Origin: Spirochaetaceae bacterium
GTDB taxonomy: Bacteria; Spirochaetota; Spirochaetia; Treponematales; Breznakiellaceae
NCBI GenBank assembly: GCA_031257075.1
Contig: JAIRPM010000004.1
Coordinates: forward strand, 1 to 6,503
Direction: 5' to 3'
DNA: 6,503 bases
Shown: positions 1 to 6,293 of the stretch, piece after piece
Numbering within the stretch: the stretch's first letter is position 1
Layout of the letters: the number at the start of each line of letters is the position of its first letter
The notes under the pieces: model-generated
What the model was told of the DNA's origin: nothing
The model's input: only the letters and a program-made list of their open reading frames with translations
Databases searched by the model: none
Made by a program: the position numbers and the translations under genes

Positions 1-772
1 CCCTGCTACAACTCGGTGAACTTTCTTTCACAGACAATAGAAAGCGTCCTGTCTCAAACGTATCAAAACTGGGAAATGATTATTGTTGACGATTGTTCCA
101 CAGACGGCAGTTACGAAGCCGCGCTGCAATATGCCGCGAAAGACGGGCGCGTTAAAGCATACCGTATGGAACAGAACGGCGGTGCCGCCGCCTGCCGGAA
201 CAAGGCTATAGAAATTTCACGTGGTGAATATATCGCTTTTCTTGACAGTGATGATTTGTGGCTGCCGCAAAAACTGGAAAAACAACTGCGCTTTATGCGG
301 GAAAATGACTGTGATTTCAGTTTTACCGAATACGAACATATTGACGAAACAGGCGCTGTAATTGATTAAGGCTAAAGTCATAAAAAAATTAAATTACAAA
401 AAAATGCTCTTTCATTGCTGGACCGGCTGTTCAACCGTAATGTACAAACAGGATGTAAACAATAAGATTTTCGGGCCGGTTATTGCAAATTGTGATGATT
501 ACGCGCTTTTTCTGCGGGTCTTGCGGCACGCCAAAAACGGGATGGGGTATTCTGAATGTCTTACAAAATACCGTATACGCCGGCAAAGCCTTTCAAGCAA
601 TAAACTGAAAAAGATTAAACCGTTTTTCGATATGATGATTAATATTGAACATAAAAATATATTCCTTGCCTGCTTTTATTTGGTTACCAACCAGATTATT
701 AAATTGTTCTGGAAATATGAAAAAATAAGTCAAAGTATCACTACACACCTACCCCCCCCCCCCCCCCGTTAG
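1..772 (+). pseudogene. Family 2 glycosyltransferase, 5'-truncated by the window and frameshifted
   Basis: Transfers a sugar from a nucleotide-sugar donor, probably in surface polysaccharide or glycolipid assembly at the inner face of the membrane. The window opens in frame inside the N-terminal strand (PCYNS), so the true start lies to the left; the GTG at 16 is internal. The GT-A signatures follow: IIVDDCSTDGS, then NGGAAACRNKAI, then the metal-binding DxD region LDSDD at 241-255. The first frame stops at 367-369. The protein clearly continues from about 362 in the +1 frame (LIKAKVIKKLNYKK, then GCSTVMYKQD, then an acidic NCDDYALFLR motif and KYRIRRQSLS), ending in a basic hydrophobic tail. 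Skipping one A near 360 would join both halves into about 260 residues, the usual size for this family. The tail runs into a C16 tract and stops at 770-772. It could be a decaying gene, a gene with an assembly error, or a switchable gene. The family call is secure; the sugar is unknown. Confidence 0.85.
752..767. repeat. Homopolymeric C16 tract (candidate phase-variation tract)
   Basis: Sixteen consecutive C residues lie at the 3' end of the first glycosyltransferase frame, 68 bp before the ATG of the next one. In the present length they encode a proline run followed by R and a stop. With 15 or 18 C the frame continues for 22 codons to a TAA overlapping the next ATG. With 17 C it ends after six further codons. 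Long mononucleotide runs of this kind are known slipped-strand mispairing sites, and poly-G tracts vary in length in Treponema pallidum. Length variation here is inferred, not seen. Confidence 0.9.
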
Positions 773-822
773 ATACCGAGGGTTAAAATATGCTGACCGG
801 CATTATGCCGCTTTCTTTGCGC

Positions 823-828
823 GGGAGG
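823..828 (+). promoter_or_regulatory. Ribosome binding site of second glycosyltransferase
   Basis: GGGAGG sits 7 nt before the ATG at 836, which supports that start. It lies inside the codons that the first gene would use if the C tract were in the other phase, so upstream translation would run through it. Confidence 0.7.
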
Positions 829-835
829 CGGCGTA

Positions 836-1668
836 ATGGGAGCGGAAAAACCGGGCTTGTCTGTCCTTATGTCCGTTTATTACAAGGAAACTGCCGCCCA
901 TCTGAACGAATGTCTGCAAAGTCTCGCGGCGCAGACCTTACCGGCGGATGAAATTGTCATTGTAAAAGACGGCGGGCTTACGCCGGAACTGGAACGCTGC
1001 CTTGCCGAATGGCAGCCCAAACTGCCGCTTGTAATAGTCGGCTATGAAGAAAACAAGGGGCTTGCGTACGCGCTCAACTATGGGATTCAATTCTGTTCCC
1101 GCGAACTGACGGCGCGGATGGACAGCGATGATATATGCCTGCCGGACAGGTTTGAAAAACAGTTGGCATATTTTGCCGCGCATAAAGACACGGTTATACT
1201 TGGCGGAAATATTCTTGAATTTTATGAGGATATACAATGATATATATCGGAGAAAGGAAATATCCGTTATTTGCCTGCGGCAATTCAAAATGCCTTTACA
1301 AAGGAACGCCGCTCGCTCATCCGGCGGCGGTGATTAAAACTGCTGTATTAAAAAAATATCAATACAATACCGGCGTGTCGGCAAACGAAGACATTGATTT
1401 GTGGTTCAGGCTGCTTGCTGACGGATATTCGATTGAAAATATCAATGAGCCGCTGATAAAATACCGCATTACCGGTAAAACATTTCTAAGGCGGAATTAC
1501 GGCAAAGCATTTAATGAATTCAAAATATACTGGCGTTATTTAACTAAACTGCATGGTTTTTCGCCGCTGCTGATTTTTCCCCTTCTGCGGTTTGCTTCAA
1601 GGCTGCTGCCGGCATGTATAATAAAAAAAATATATTTTTCAGAAAAACGGCATAAAATGTTTATATAA
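836..1668 (+). pseudogene. AmsE-like family 2 glycosyltransferase with internal frameshifts
   Basis: Resembles the branch of GT2 enzymes typified by amylovoran AmsE: LSVLMSVYYKE at the N-terminus, ADEIVIVKDG, ENKGLAYALNYGI, and the metal-binding MDSDD at 1118-1132 followed by LPDRFEKQL. The first frame stops at 1238-1240 after GGNILEFYEDIQ. The rest of the enzyme resumes in another frame from about 1237 (YIGERKYPL, then TPLAHPAAVIKTAV, then the acidic ANEDIDLWFRLL motif at about 1381-1416 and KYRITG). It ends in a basic hydrophobic tail that probably touches the membrane. Adding one base near 1237 joins the halves into about 277 residues, normal for the family. A stretch at 1270-1300 reads better in a third frame, suggesting two more compensating shifts. 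The ATG at 836 follows a good ribosome binding site. Probably acts with the preceding enzyme on the same glycan. Whether it is inactive or mis-sequenced cannot be decided here. Confidence 0.82.
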
Positions 1669-1695
1669 CGATACTCTGACACAAAATAAATTCCC

Positions 1696-2199
1696 ATGTT
1701 CCCCTGCCTATCATCATTTGAATACGATATTCTCTACGCAGTAACAGCGCTGCATAAAGGCGCGCCTGTATCGTCCAGGCTGCGTGACTATTTTGCCGCC
1801 TTTGACGGCGCGCTCGACAAAACAAAACGCTTTACGCTGATTACGCCGTCATCCAATACGCTCAGGCTTTTTTACAATAAGGCGGCGCTGCCTTCGCATG
1901 GTTTTCCGCGTGAGGAATTTAACAAAATATGTGTATCAATAAAAAAATGCCTGCTTCAAATAGCAAATTTTATTATCAAATTGGAAGAAGAAAAACTTAT
2001 CATCCCGGAATATAAACCTCCTCAATTCATAAAACCCTCGCAAGAACAAGCGCTCCCCTGGCGCGTCTACAACGAATTTTTCCCGGACGAAGCGCCGCCC
2101 ATCCTTTACATCAAATCCCTTAAACCCATCCCCACAAAAGAATTGTACGTACTGCTCGAATCTAACACCCCCGCAAGAGCGCTGGGCGAAACGGCATAA
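1696..2199 (+). CDS. Hypothetical protein, 167 residues
   Basis: I do not recognise this protein. It is open throughout, soluble-looking, with no signal peptide or membrane span. The N-terminal half (FEYDILYAVTALHKGAPVSS, then RLRDYFAAFDGALDKTKRF) looks helical, followed by a central region ending in KLEEEKLIIPEYKPP and a C-terminal part rich in P, K and E. There is an in-frame stop just upstream (1687-1689), so the ATG at 1696 is the first available start, though it lacks a clear ribosome binding site. It begins 27 bp after the glycosyltransferase and ends 56 bp before the recombinase gene on the same strand, so cotranscription with either is possible. Base composition resembles the recombinase gene more than the AT-rich end of the glycosyltransferase. 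Being in frame over 167 codons, next to the frameshifted genes, argues it is under selection. Confidence 0.6.
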   Translation: MFPCLSSFEYDILYAVTALHKGAPVSSRLRDYFAAFDGALDKTKRFTLITPSSNTLRLFYNKAALPSHGFPREEFNKICVSIKKCLLQIANFIIKLEEEKLIIPEYKPPQFIKPSQEQALPWRVYNEFFPDEAPPILYIKSLKPIPTKELYVLLESNTPARALGETA

Positions 2200-2255
2200 A
2201 CGCCGGCGGGGGCGGATGTTTGGTATGTTTTTCGTAAAAGTGCCGAAATTGTACT

Positions 2256-3164
2256 ATGAACGAAAAGCCCGAACAATACCTTCGTTTTTTACAAACAGCG
2301 CGTATTCTTTCTCCCAAAACTTTGCAATCTTACCGCGCAGATCTTGAAGAATTTTCCCGGTTTTGCGCCGCTTATGCGCTCGAAGCGGAAGATGCCGAAA
2401 ACGCTGATATTGAAGGTTTTATCGCGCATTTGAGTTTCGCGTCAAAATCCGCGCTAAGCACAAACCGCGCCCTGTCAACCTTACGCGGTTTTTTTGCATG
2501 GCTGGTACGCTCCGGCTGCCGTGCCGGCAATCCATGCGCCCTAATAAAAAACCTGAAAGCGCCCAAAAATCTGCCTGTGTTTTTGTGGGAAGACGAAATG
2601 GCGGATTTTGTAAAGATGCCCGGAAAAGAAGAATTTGCCCTCTGGGAAACACGCGATAGGGCGCTGATCCTGATTCTCTATTCGAGCGGGATGCGCATAT
2701 CCGAAGCGCTTTCATTGAACAACGCCACCCTTAATGGCGCGCTGGACGGAGCGCGCATTATCGGCAAAGGCAACAAGGAACGGGAAGTGTTTTTTTCGGA
2801 CACGGCAAAAGCGGCGCTGCTGGAATACCTGCCTGAACGCCAAGCGCTGCTGAAAGAAAAAGGCACGGCAGTGGAATGTCTCTTTTTGAATCAAAGAGGA
2901 GGGGCGCTTACCTCAGTGGGCGCATACTGGATATTAGGCCGCTATTCGGATTTGTCCGCGCTGCATAAACATATTCATCCCCATGCGCTGCGGCATACCT
3001 TTGCTACTCACCTGCTCAACCGGGGCTGCGACATAAGAATTGTGCAGGAATTGCTCGGTCATGCAAACATATCAACGACCGCCCGTTATACGCACACTAC
3101 TATAGAACGCCTCAAAGAAGTGTACCGGCAAGCACACCCTCATGCCCGCGCCATAAAAAAATAG
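2256..3164 (+). CDS. xerC: XerC/XerD-family tyrosine recombinase
   Basis: Site-specific recombinase that breaks and rejoins DNA through a tyrosine phosphodiester; in most bacteria the Xer pair resolves chromosome dimers at dif near division. Its 302 residues match the usual Xer length of about 300. Residues 3-95 form the N-terminal SAM-like core-binding domain (YLRFLQTARILSPKTLQSYRADL). Residues about 112-292 form the catalytic domain with every active-site residue visible: R147 in SSGMRISEAL, K171 in GKGNKER, H243 and R246 in HPHALRHTFATHLL, H269 in LLGHANISTT, and nucleophile Y278. The XerC rather than XerD label is a guess, as the two are not separable by eye. The ATG at 2256 has only a weak ribosome binding site. 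No integrase-specific arm domain, att site or mobile-element cargo is seen, so a housekeeping role is more likely than a phage origin. Confidence 0.93.
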   Translation: MNEKPEQYLRFLQTARILSPKTLQSYRADLEEFSRFCAAYALEAEDAENADIEGFIAHLSFASKSALSTNRALSTLRGFFAWLVRSGCRAGNPCALIKNLKAPKNLPVFLWEDEMADFVKMPGKEEFALWETRDRALILILYSSGMRISEALSLNNATLNGALDGARIIGKGNKEREVFFSDTAKAALLEYLPERQALLKEKGTAVECLFLNQRGGALTSVGAYWILGRYSDLSALHKHIHPHALRHTFATHLLNRGCDIRIVQELLGHANISTTARYTHTTIERLKEVYRQAHPHARAIKK

Positions 3165-3234
3165 CGGTTTCCGGCACATCCATTTTCCCCATGGTCTCCA
3201 TGCAGCCTACACGGTTATAGCGTTATGTACTTAG

Positions 3235-3263
3235 AAGGGCAGCGAAACTATTTGCCTGCTCTT
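3235..3263 (+). promoter_or_regulatory. Stem-loop just upstream of lipoprotein RBS
   Basis: AAGGGCAG (3235-3242) can pair with CTGCTCTT (3256-3263) as 8 bp with one G-U pair around a 13-nt loop. It ends 1 nt before the ribosome binding site of the gene at 3276. It could affect translation or mRNA stability, or be chance. Confidence 0.3.
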
Positions 3264-3264
3264 C

Positions 3265-3270
3265 AAGGAG
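3265..3270 (+). promoter_or_regulatory. Ribosome binding site fixing the lipoprotein start
   Basis: AAGGAG lies 5 nt before the ATG at 3276. This selects 3276 over the upstream in-frame ATG at 3225, which has no such site and would place 17 residues before a complete lipoprotein signal peptide. Confidence 0.85.
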
Positions 3271-3275
3271 ACACA

Positions 3276-4313
3276 ATGAAAAAATCATGTACACTTTGGG
3301 GATTTCTTGTATGCCTTCCGCTTTTCTTTTCTTGCGACGATGATGCGGATATTAACAAGATTTTTACCATAAGTGCCAGTGCGCCGTCATTCGTTTCGTA
3401 CAGAGTGGTTTCGGAAAACCAGATTGATTTTACGTTTTCTACTCCGGTTAGAGTGATGGATGCGAAATTAGAGCCGCCAATTGAAATTGCCGGCTGGACG
3501 GAAGGCGAAACGGTAAGTTTGCTTTTTTCAAACGAGCACAGGACCGGAGAGCAGATTATTACCGATATGCTTGTCGCCGACGAGCATGGCAATACGCTGA
3601 ACCTGCTGCTGCCCTTCAGAACGCTCAATAGGCGGATGCCCGGTATTCTCATCAATGAAGTACGTACGGAATACGGCGGCAGCGGCGTCAAGAAAAAAGG
3701 CGAATTTATAGAACTAAAAACCTTTACTGCCGGAAATCTAGGCGCTCTGCGGCTTTTTATCGCCCGCGCCGCCAGCGGAGCGCTGGTGTACGAATTCCCA
3801 TCGGTAGAAGTTGATACCGGAGAATACATTACGCTGCATTTACGCACGTACCCTGAGCCTAATGACACGGCGGTCGATGAATTGGGCGGCCGGGAAACCT
3901 TTGACCTGTCGGGCGGTATAAACGCTGTTTCAGGCGCCCGTGATTTGTGGAGTCATGTTAATTCAGAAGTTATACACAAAACGGATGCCCTCTACCTTGT
4001 TGACCAAAATGACATCATCCTTGATGCGGTAATTTTTTATGATACAAAAAAACCGGCAGAATGGGATAATTACAAAGTTATCGGGCAAACGGCGGAACTG
4101 TTTGCGCAGCAAGGGGCTTGGCTTTCAAAAAACGGTGAGGCGGCAAAAAACCTCCCGGCAAATGACGCGGCGCGAAACGGTTTTGCGACTGCAGTACGGA
4201 CGCTCTGCCGCGATGAATCCCGCCCTGATACCAACACCGCCAATGACTGGTATATCGCAAAAGACGGCACTCCAGGCGGCCCTAACAGCCCCATAAGGTA
4301 TACCGACCAATAG
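3276..4313 (+). CDS. Lipoprotein with lamin-tail-like domain
   Basis: A 345-residue exported lipoprotein. Residues 1-20 are a signal peptide: KK, a hydrophobic stretch, then LFFSC, a relaxed spirochaetal lipobox with C20 as the lipidated residue, followed by an acidic DDDAD linker typical of a surface or periplasmic tether. Residues about 33-118 look like a beta-sandwich Ig-like module (PSFVSYRVVSENQIDFTFS). Residues about 123-255 start with GILINEVRTEYGG and contain EFIELKTFTAGNLGALRLFIA and GEYITLHLR. This pattern of INE, FIEL and a later strand resembles the lamin-tail domain found in many secreted bacterial proteins, which is an inference. The C-terminal part contains WYIAKDGTPGGPNSP, also typical of the end of lamin-tail modules. 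No enzyme motif was seen. The gene stands alone, 111 bp after the recombinase, and converges on another lipoprotein gene. Confidence 0.8.
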   Translation: MKKSCTLWGFLVCLPLFFSCDDDADINKIFTISASAPSFVSYRVVSENQIDFTFSTPVRVMDAKLEPPIEIAGWTEGETVSLLFSNEHRTGEQIITDMLVADEHGNTLNLLLPFRTLNRRMPGILINEVRTEYGGSGVKKKGEFIELKTFTAGNLGALRLFIARAASGALVYEFPSVEVDTGEYITLHLRTYPEPNDTAVDELGGRETFDLSGGINAVSGARDLWSHVNSEVIHKTDALYLVDQNDIILDAVIFYDTKKPAEWDNYKVIGQTAELFAQQGAWLSKNGEAAKNLPANDAARNGFATAVRTLCRDESRPDTNTANDWYIAKDGTPGGPNSPIRYTDQ

Positions 4314-4334
4314 CCTGCACGGCATCATTGACTG

Positions 4335-4371
4335 TATTTGTCCGCAGAGCCGGCTGCTTTGCGGACAAATA
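4335..4371. terminator. Inverted repeat between convergent genes, probable bidirectional terminator
   Basis: TATTTGTCCGCA (4335-4346) is the perfect complement of TGCGGACAAATA (4360-4371), giving a 12-bp stem with a 13-nt loop. It sits between the stop codons of two convergent genes, ending 18 bp before the - strand stop. The T/A bases at the stem ends act as short tracts in both directions, but there is no long U run after the stem, so the terminator strength is uncertain. Confidence 0.7.
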
Positions 4372-4389
4372 TAACACTAAACAGAAGAT

Positions 4390-5649
4390 CTACGGCAAGT
4401 TGAATGTTGTGTTGATAGATGTTTGCGCTTCAAGCGAAATCATAAAATCAAACCGATTAGTAATATTTCCGTTGCTGTCGCGCTGTACGGGCGGTATTAT
4501 TACGGTTCCCACATCAATCGGCGGGAGGGCAGGTGTCAGCAGCGCTATCTTCGGCACCTGCGTTATTCCCGAAATATCAACAAAAGTTTGTTTTGAGCCT
4601 TCTGTTAAATCAATAATGTCAGGCAGCCAATTTCCGCCTGATGGAGAAAAACCAAGATACAACCCTGAAAATACATTATTTTTTAGATTTTCTATGTAAA
4701 AACGAGTGCTTGTTACATTGCTGCCAAAAGTCGAAATGTCTATACCTTCAAGACCGTCAAGTTCTCCTATATTCATTTCAACATATTTTTTTGAGTCAAT
4801 GATAACATATTGATCATTGTTATTCACTAATTGCCGCACTTCAAAAATCAAAGGGACAACAAAGAGCATTTTTACCGCTATAGGCTCGGCGGCACCTACG
4901 GCTATCGCATTATTAATAATAATACGCAGCGGTGATTGTTTGCCTGCTTCATCCTTAAAGAGGTCGGCAAGCGAGAATCCATTGGTGCTGGCACCGGTAA
5001 TAGCCCTGTTATAGAGTTGGGTGCTGCCATCGCGGTTAAACGACTCTTTTACCAAATCACTGCTGGGTAAATAAACGTCCGCGAGTCCGCTGCCGGAAGC
5101 CGGTGTTCCAATTGCTATGTTTGCGGGCGAGCTAACGGTGTTGGTTATGCCGCTTACGAGCATATAACAGTAAATATATTTGAACTGAATACCGGAAAAG
5201 GTTTGCAGCATCGTTTCAAAACTGGGAGATTGAAAACTGACCTCAGGCATTGTAACAGCGCCTGGGCCAGGAACCGGAATATCAACAATGGGGTAGAGGC
5301 TTAAATAGGTCTGCGCCGCGCCTGCCGTATCCGGGATGCTGCTGATCGTTACGGCAGTGTCAACGACAATCTGGTTATACACATAATTCCATGTATGGGC
5401 AGATTCGCTTGTAGGCGGCAAACCGCCCCCAGAAGGCTCGGGGCCGCCCATTTGCTGCTCGATAGACGCAATATCAAAAAATTTGTTCAGCAGTTTGTTG
5501 CCGTTCTCCGAATCAAAAAGATGACCGAGCGGCAGGTATATACCCGGCTGGCTTTCTATACTGATAGACCCCGGCATACCGATAGAACACGAACCTAGAA
5601 TGAGCAAAAAGACCGGCGGCCATAAAAAACGTTTCATCATTTTCCGCAT
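4390..5649 (-). CDS. Putative lipoprotein of unknown function
   Basis: An exported lipoprotein of about 415-419 residues that I do not recognise. The N-terminus is a signal peptide, FLWPPVFLLI, ending in the lipobox LGSC, with the cysteine 17 residues after the innermost methionine. Three in-frame ATG codons are possible at 5649, 5640 and 5637. The outermost, 5649, is used because it stays clear of the tmRNA gene; GGAA sequences precede both 5649 and 5637. The frame is open farther upstream to 5772, but that part is the ssrA RNA. The mature protein has a low-complexity stretch (GGPEPSGGGLPPTSES), then a long region rich in hydrophobic and polar alternation such as YLSLYPIVDIPVPGPG, suggesting beta structure, and no enzyme motif. 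It lies 12 bp downstream of ssrA with no terminator between, so it probably shares the ssrA promoter. It converges with the + strand lipoprotein gene. Confidence 0.75.
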   Translation of the reverse strand: MRKMMKRFLWPPVFLLILGSCSIGMPGSISIESQPGIYLPLGHLFDSENGNKLLNKFFDIASIEQQMGGPEPSGGGLPPTSESAHTWNYVYNQIVVDTAVTISSIPDTAGAAQTYLSLYPIVDIPVPGPGAVTMPEVSFQSPSFETMLQTFSGIQFKYIYCYMLVSGITNTVSSPANIAIGTPASGSGLADVYLPSSDLVKESFNRDGSTQLYNRAITGASTNGFSLADLFKDEAGKQSPLRIIINNAIAVGAAEPIAVKMLFVVPLIFEVRQLVNNNDQYVIIDSKKYVEMNIGELDGLEGIDISTFGSNVTSTRFYIENLKNNVFSGLYLGFSPSGGNWLPDIIDLTEGSKQTFVDISGITQVPKIALLTPALPPIDVGTVIIPPVQRDSNGNITNRFDFMISLEAQTSINTTFNLP

Positions 5650-5661
5650 TATTTCCAAAAA

Positions 5662-6020
5662 TGGAGGTGGCGAGAGTCGAACTCGCGTCCTAGTACGCAA
5701 CCGGCAAGCATCTACAAGTTTAGCCGCGCATCTGGTTTTGGTGAATGGCTTTGCTTCGCGGCATGCGGCCATTCCTTGTTTCGTAAAATCTTGCTGTCTG
5801 CTGTACGAAAACCAGCAAACAGCCAGCCTTGGTTGCGTCGCGGAAGCCGCTCCTCAAGGCCGCGGAGCGGTTCCACGCGGTTACGCCGCTAAAGCGTATT
5901 CGTAACCGTAATTGCTGTTATTTTTGGCAATTATAAGTTTTGGCACAAATGTTAGGAGCCGTACCCGCTCCACCTGCTGCCTGCAAATTGAGCCGCACCA
6001 GTCGAAACCGGTACACCCCC
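5662..6020 (-). ncRNA. ssrA: Transfer-messenger RNA (tmRNA)
   Basis: One-piece tmRNA that, with SmpB, rescues stalled ribosomes and tags the unfinished protein for proteolysis. Read on the - strand, the 5' end GGGGGTG (6020-6014) pairs with CACCTCC (5669-5663) as a 7-bp acceptor stem with one G-U pair, followed by discriminator A at 5662. The T arm GCGAG-TTCGACT-CTCGC is preserved, preceded by GGAC. The conserved segment GCTAAACTTGTAGA lies about 50 nt before the T arm, as in known tmRNAs, and TTTCGAC follows the 5' stem in the D-loop-like part. The mRNA-like frame is at 5928-5881. A long GC-rich hairpin just after the tag stop (about 5840-5875) fits a downstream pseudoknot. CCA is not encoded after the discriminator, so the CCA-adding enzyme must supply it. 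Ends are inferred from pairing. Confidence 0.96.
5881..5928 (-). other. tmRNA tag-peptide reading frame
   Basis: Within ssrA the frame from a GCC resume codon (5928-5926) reads AKNNSNYGYEYALAA and ends at TAA (5883-5881). The YALAA end is the classic protease-recognition tail shared with other bacterial tags. The resume codon is inferred from position and the alanine; the upstream codons AAACTTATAATT are typical of the AU-rich sequence before it. Confidence 0.88.
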
Positions 6021-6045
6021 TCTGCACATTATGCTGTCTATCTAC

Positions 6046-6074
6046 AATATACCAAAAACAAACGCAGCGGTCAA
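6046..6074 (-). promoter_or_regulatory. Promoter of ssrA (sigma70 type)
   Basis: On the - strand TTGACC (6074-6069) and TATATT (6051-6046) are separated by exactly 17 nt, close to the sigma70 consensus. Transcription would begin near 6039, giving a short leader of about 19 nt before the mature 5' G at 6020, which RNase P would remove. The downstream lipoprotein gene has no other obvious promoter and may share this one. Confidence 0.7.
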
Positions 6075-6131
6075 GCAACTATATTTTGTCAAGCCATCTC
6101 GTTTAAAATTGTCAACAAGCCCTTGTCGTTT

Positions 6132-6254
6132 ATGCGGACAACACGGCTTGTCGCGCTGTTCAACGATTTATCAAGGAATAATCAGGATGTTGTATTCAGT
6201 ATGATTGATGTGCTGCGTAAAAAAGAAGATGAACAAAAACAGCGCTGCTGCTAA
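6132..6254 (+). CDS. Possible small protein, 40 residues
   Basis: An in-frame ATG at 6132 gives a 40-residue product, MRTTRLVALFNDLSRNN followed by QDVVFSMIDVLRKKEDEQKQ and RCC. It is predicted helical and charged at the C-terminus. Its style, especially LFNDLS..NQD....MIDVLRKKE, resembles the helical tail that follows the helix-turn-helix in some Xre-type regulators, but the DNA-binding part is absent, so it could be a remnant. There is no ribosome binding site before the ATG; a TTG at 6123 in the same frame is an alternative start. The frame is open farther upstream, but that stretch holds the ssrA promoter on the other strand. It diverges from ssrA and precedes pckG. The protein-like composition is the only support, so it is tentative. 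Confidence 0.35.
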   Translation: MRTTRLVALFNDLSRNNQDVVFSMIDVLRKKEDEQKQRCC

Positions 6255-6256
6255 CT

Positions 6257-6285
6257 TTGTTGGAGAATATCCCGCTCTCTATAAA
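6257..6285 (+). promoter_or_regulatory. Candidate promoter of pckG
   Basis: TTGTTG (6257-6262) and TATAAA (6280-6285) are 17 nt apart. Start would be near 6292, giving a leader of about 120 nt before pckG. The -10 box lies exactly in the spacer of a perfect inverted repeat. Confidence 0.45.
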
Positions 6286-6293
6286 GGAGAGCG
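6273..6293. promoter_or_regulatory. Inverted repeat around the -10 box, possible operator
   Basis: CGCTCTC (6273-6279) and GAGAGCG (6287-6293) are perfect inverted copies separated by 7 nt that contain TATAAA. The position over a promoter core is what a repressor operator would look like. As RNA it would be a 7-bp hairpin, but with no U tract it is a poor terminator. The regulator is unknown. Confidence 0.4.

Noticed and set aside
938..1288. 116-residue open frame on the - strand
   Set aside because: It is antisense to the second glycosyltransferase, whose motifs on the + strand are clear.
2256..3164. Tyrosine recombinase as a phage or island integrase, or as an invertase acting on the glycan locus
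   Set aside because: Length and motifs fit housekeeping Xer; no att repeats, tRNA target or invertible repeats were seen in the window.
3190..3202. CATGG-TCT-CCATG palindrome after the recombinase gene
   Set aside because: Five base pairs with a 3-nt loop and no U tract; too small to call a terminator.
3225..3275. Upstream ATG extending the lamin-tail lipoprotein by 17 residues
   Set aside because: No ribosome binding site, and it would bury a complete signal peptide; the ATG at 3276 has a strong site at 5 nt.
3263..3868. 201-residue open frame on the - strand
   Set aside because: It is antisense to the lipoprotein gene at 3276, is rich in S and P from reversed codons, and shows no protein family signature.
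4328..4699. Open frame on the + strand over the inverted repeat
   Set aside because: It runs antisense to the - strand lipoprotein and through the terminator-like stem; no ribosome site or family signature.
5650..5772. N-terminal extension of the - strand lipoprotein
   Set aside because: This stretch is the 3' part of the tmRNA, and the signal peptide starts at 5649-5637.
5600..5905. 101-residue open frame on the + strand
   Set aside because: It is the complement of tmRNA and of the lipoprotein signal peptide.
5881..6078. 65-residue open frame on the - strand
   Set aside because: It is the tmRNA tag frame extended upstream through the tmRNA 5' domain and promoter; only the last 15 codons are translated, on rescued ribosomes.
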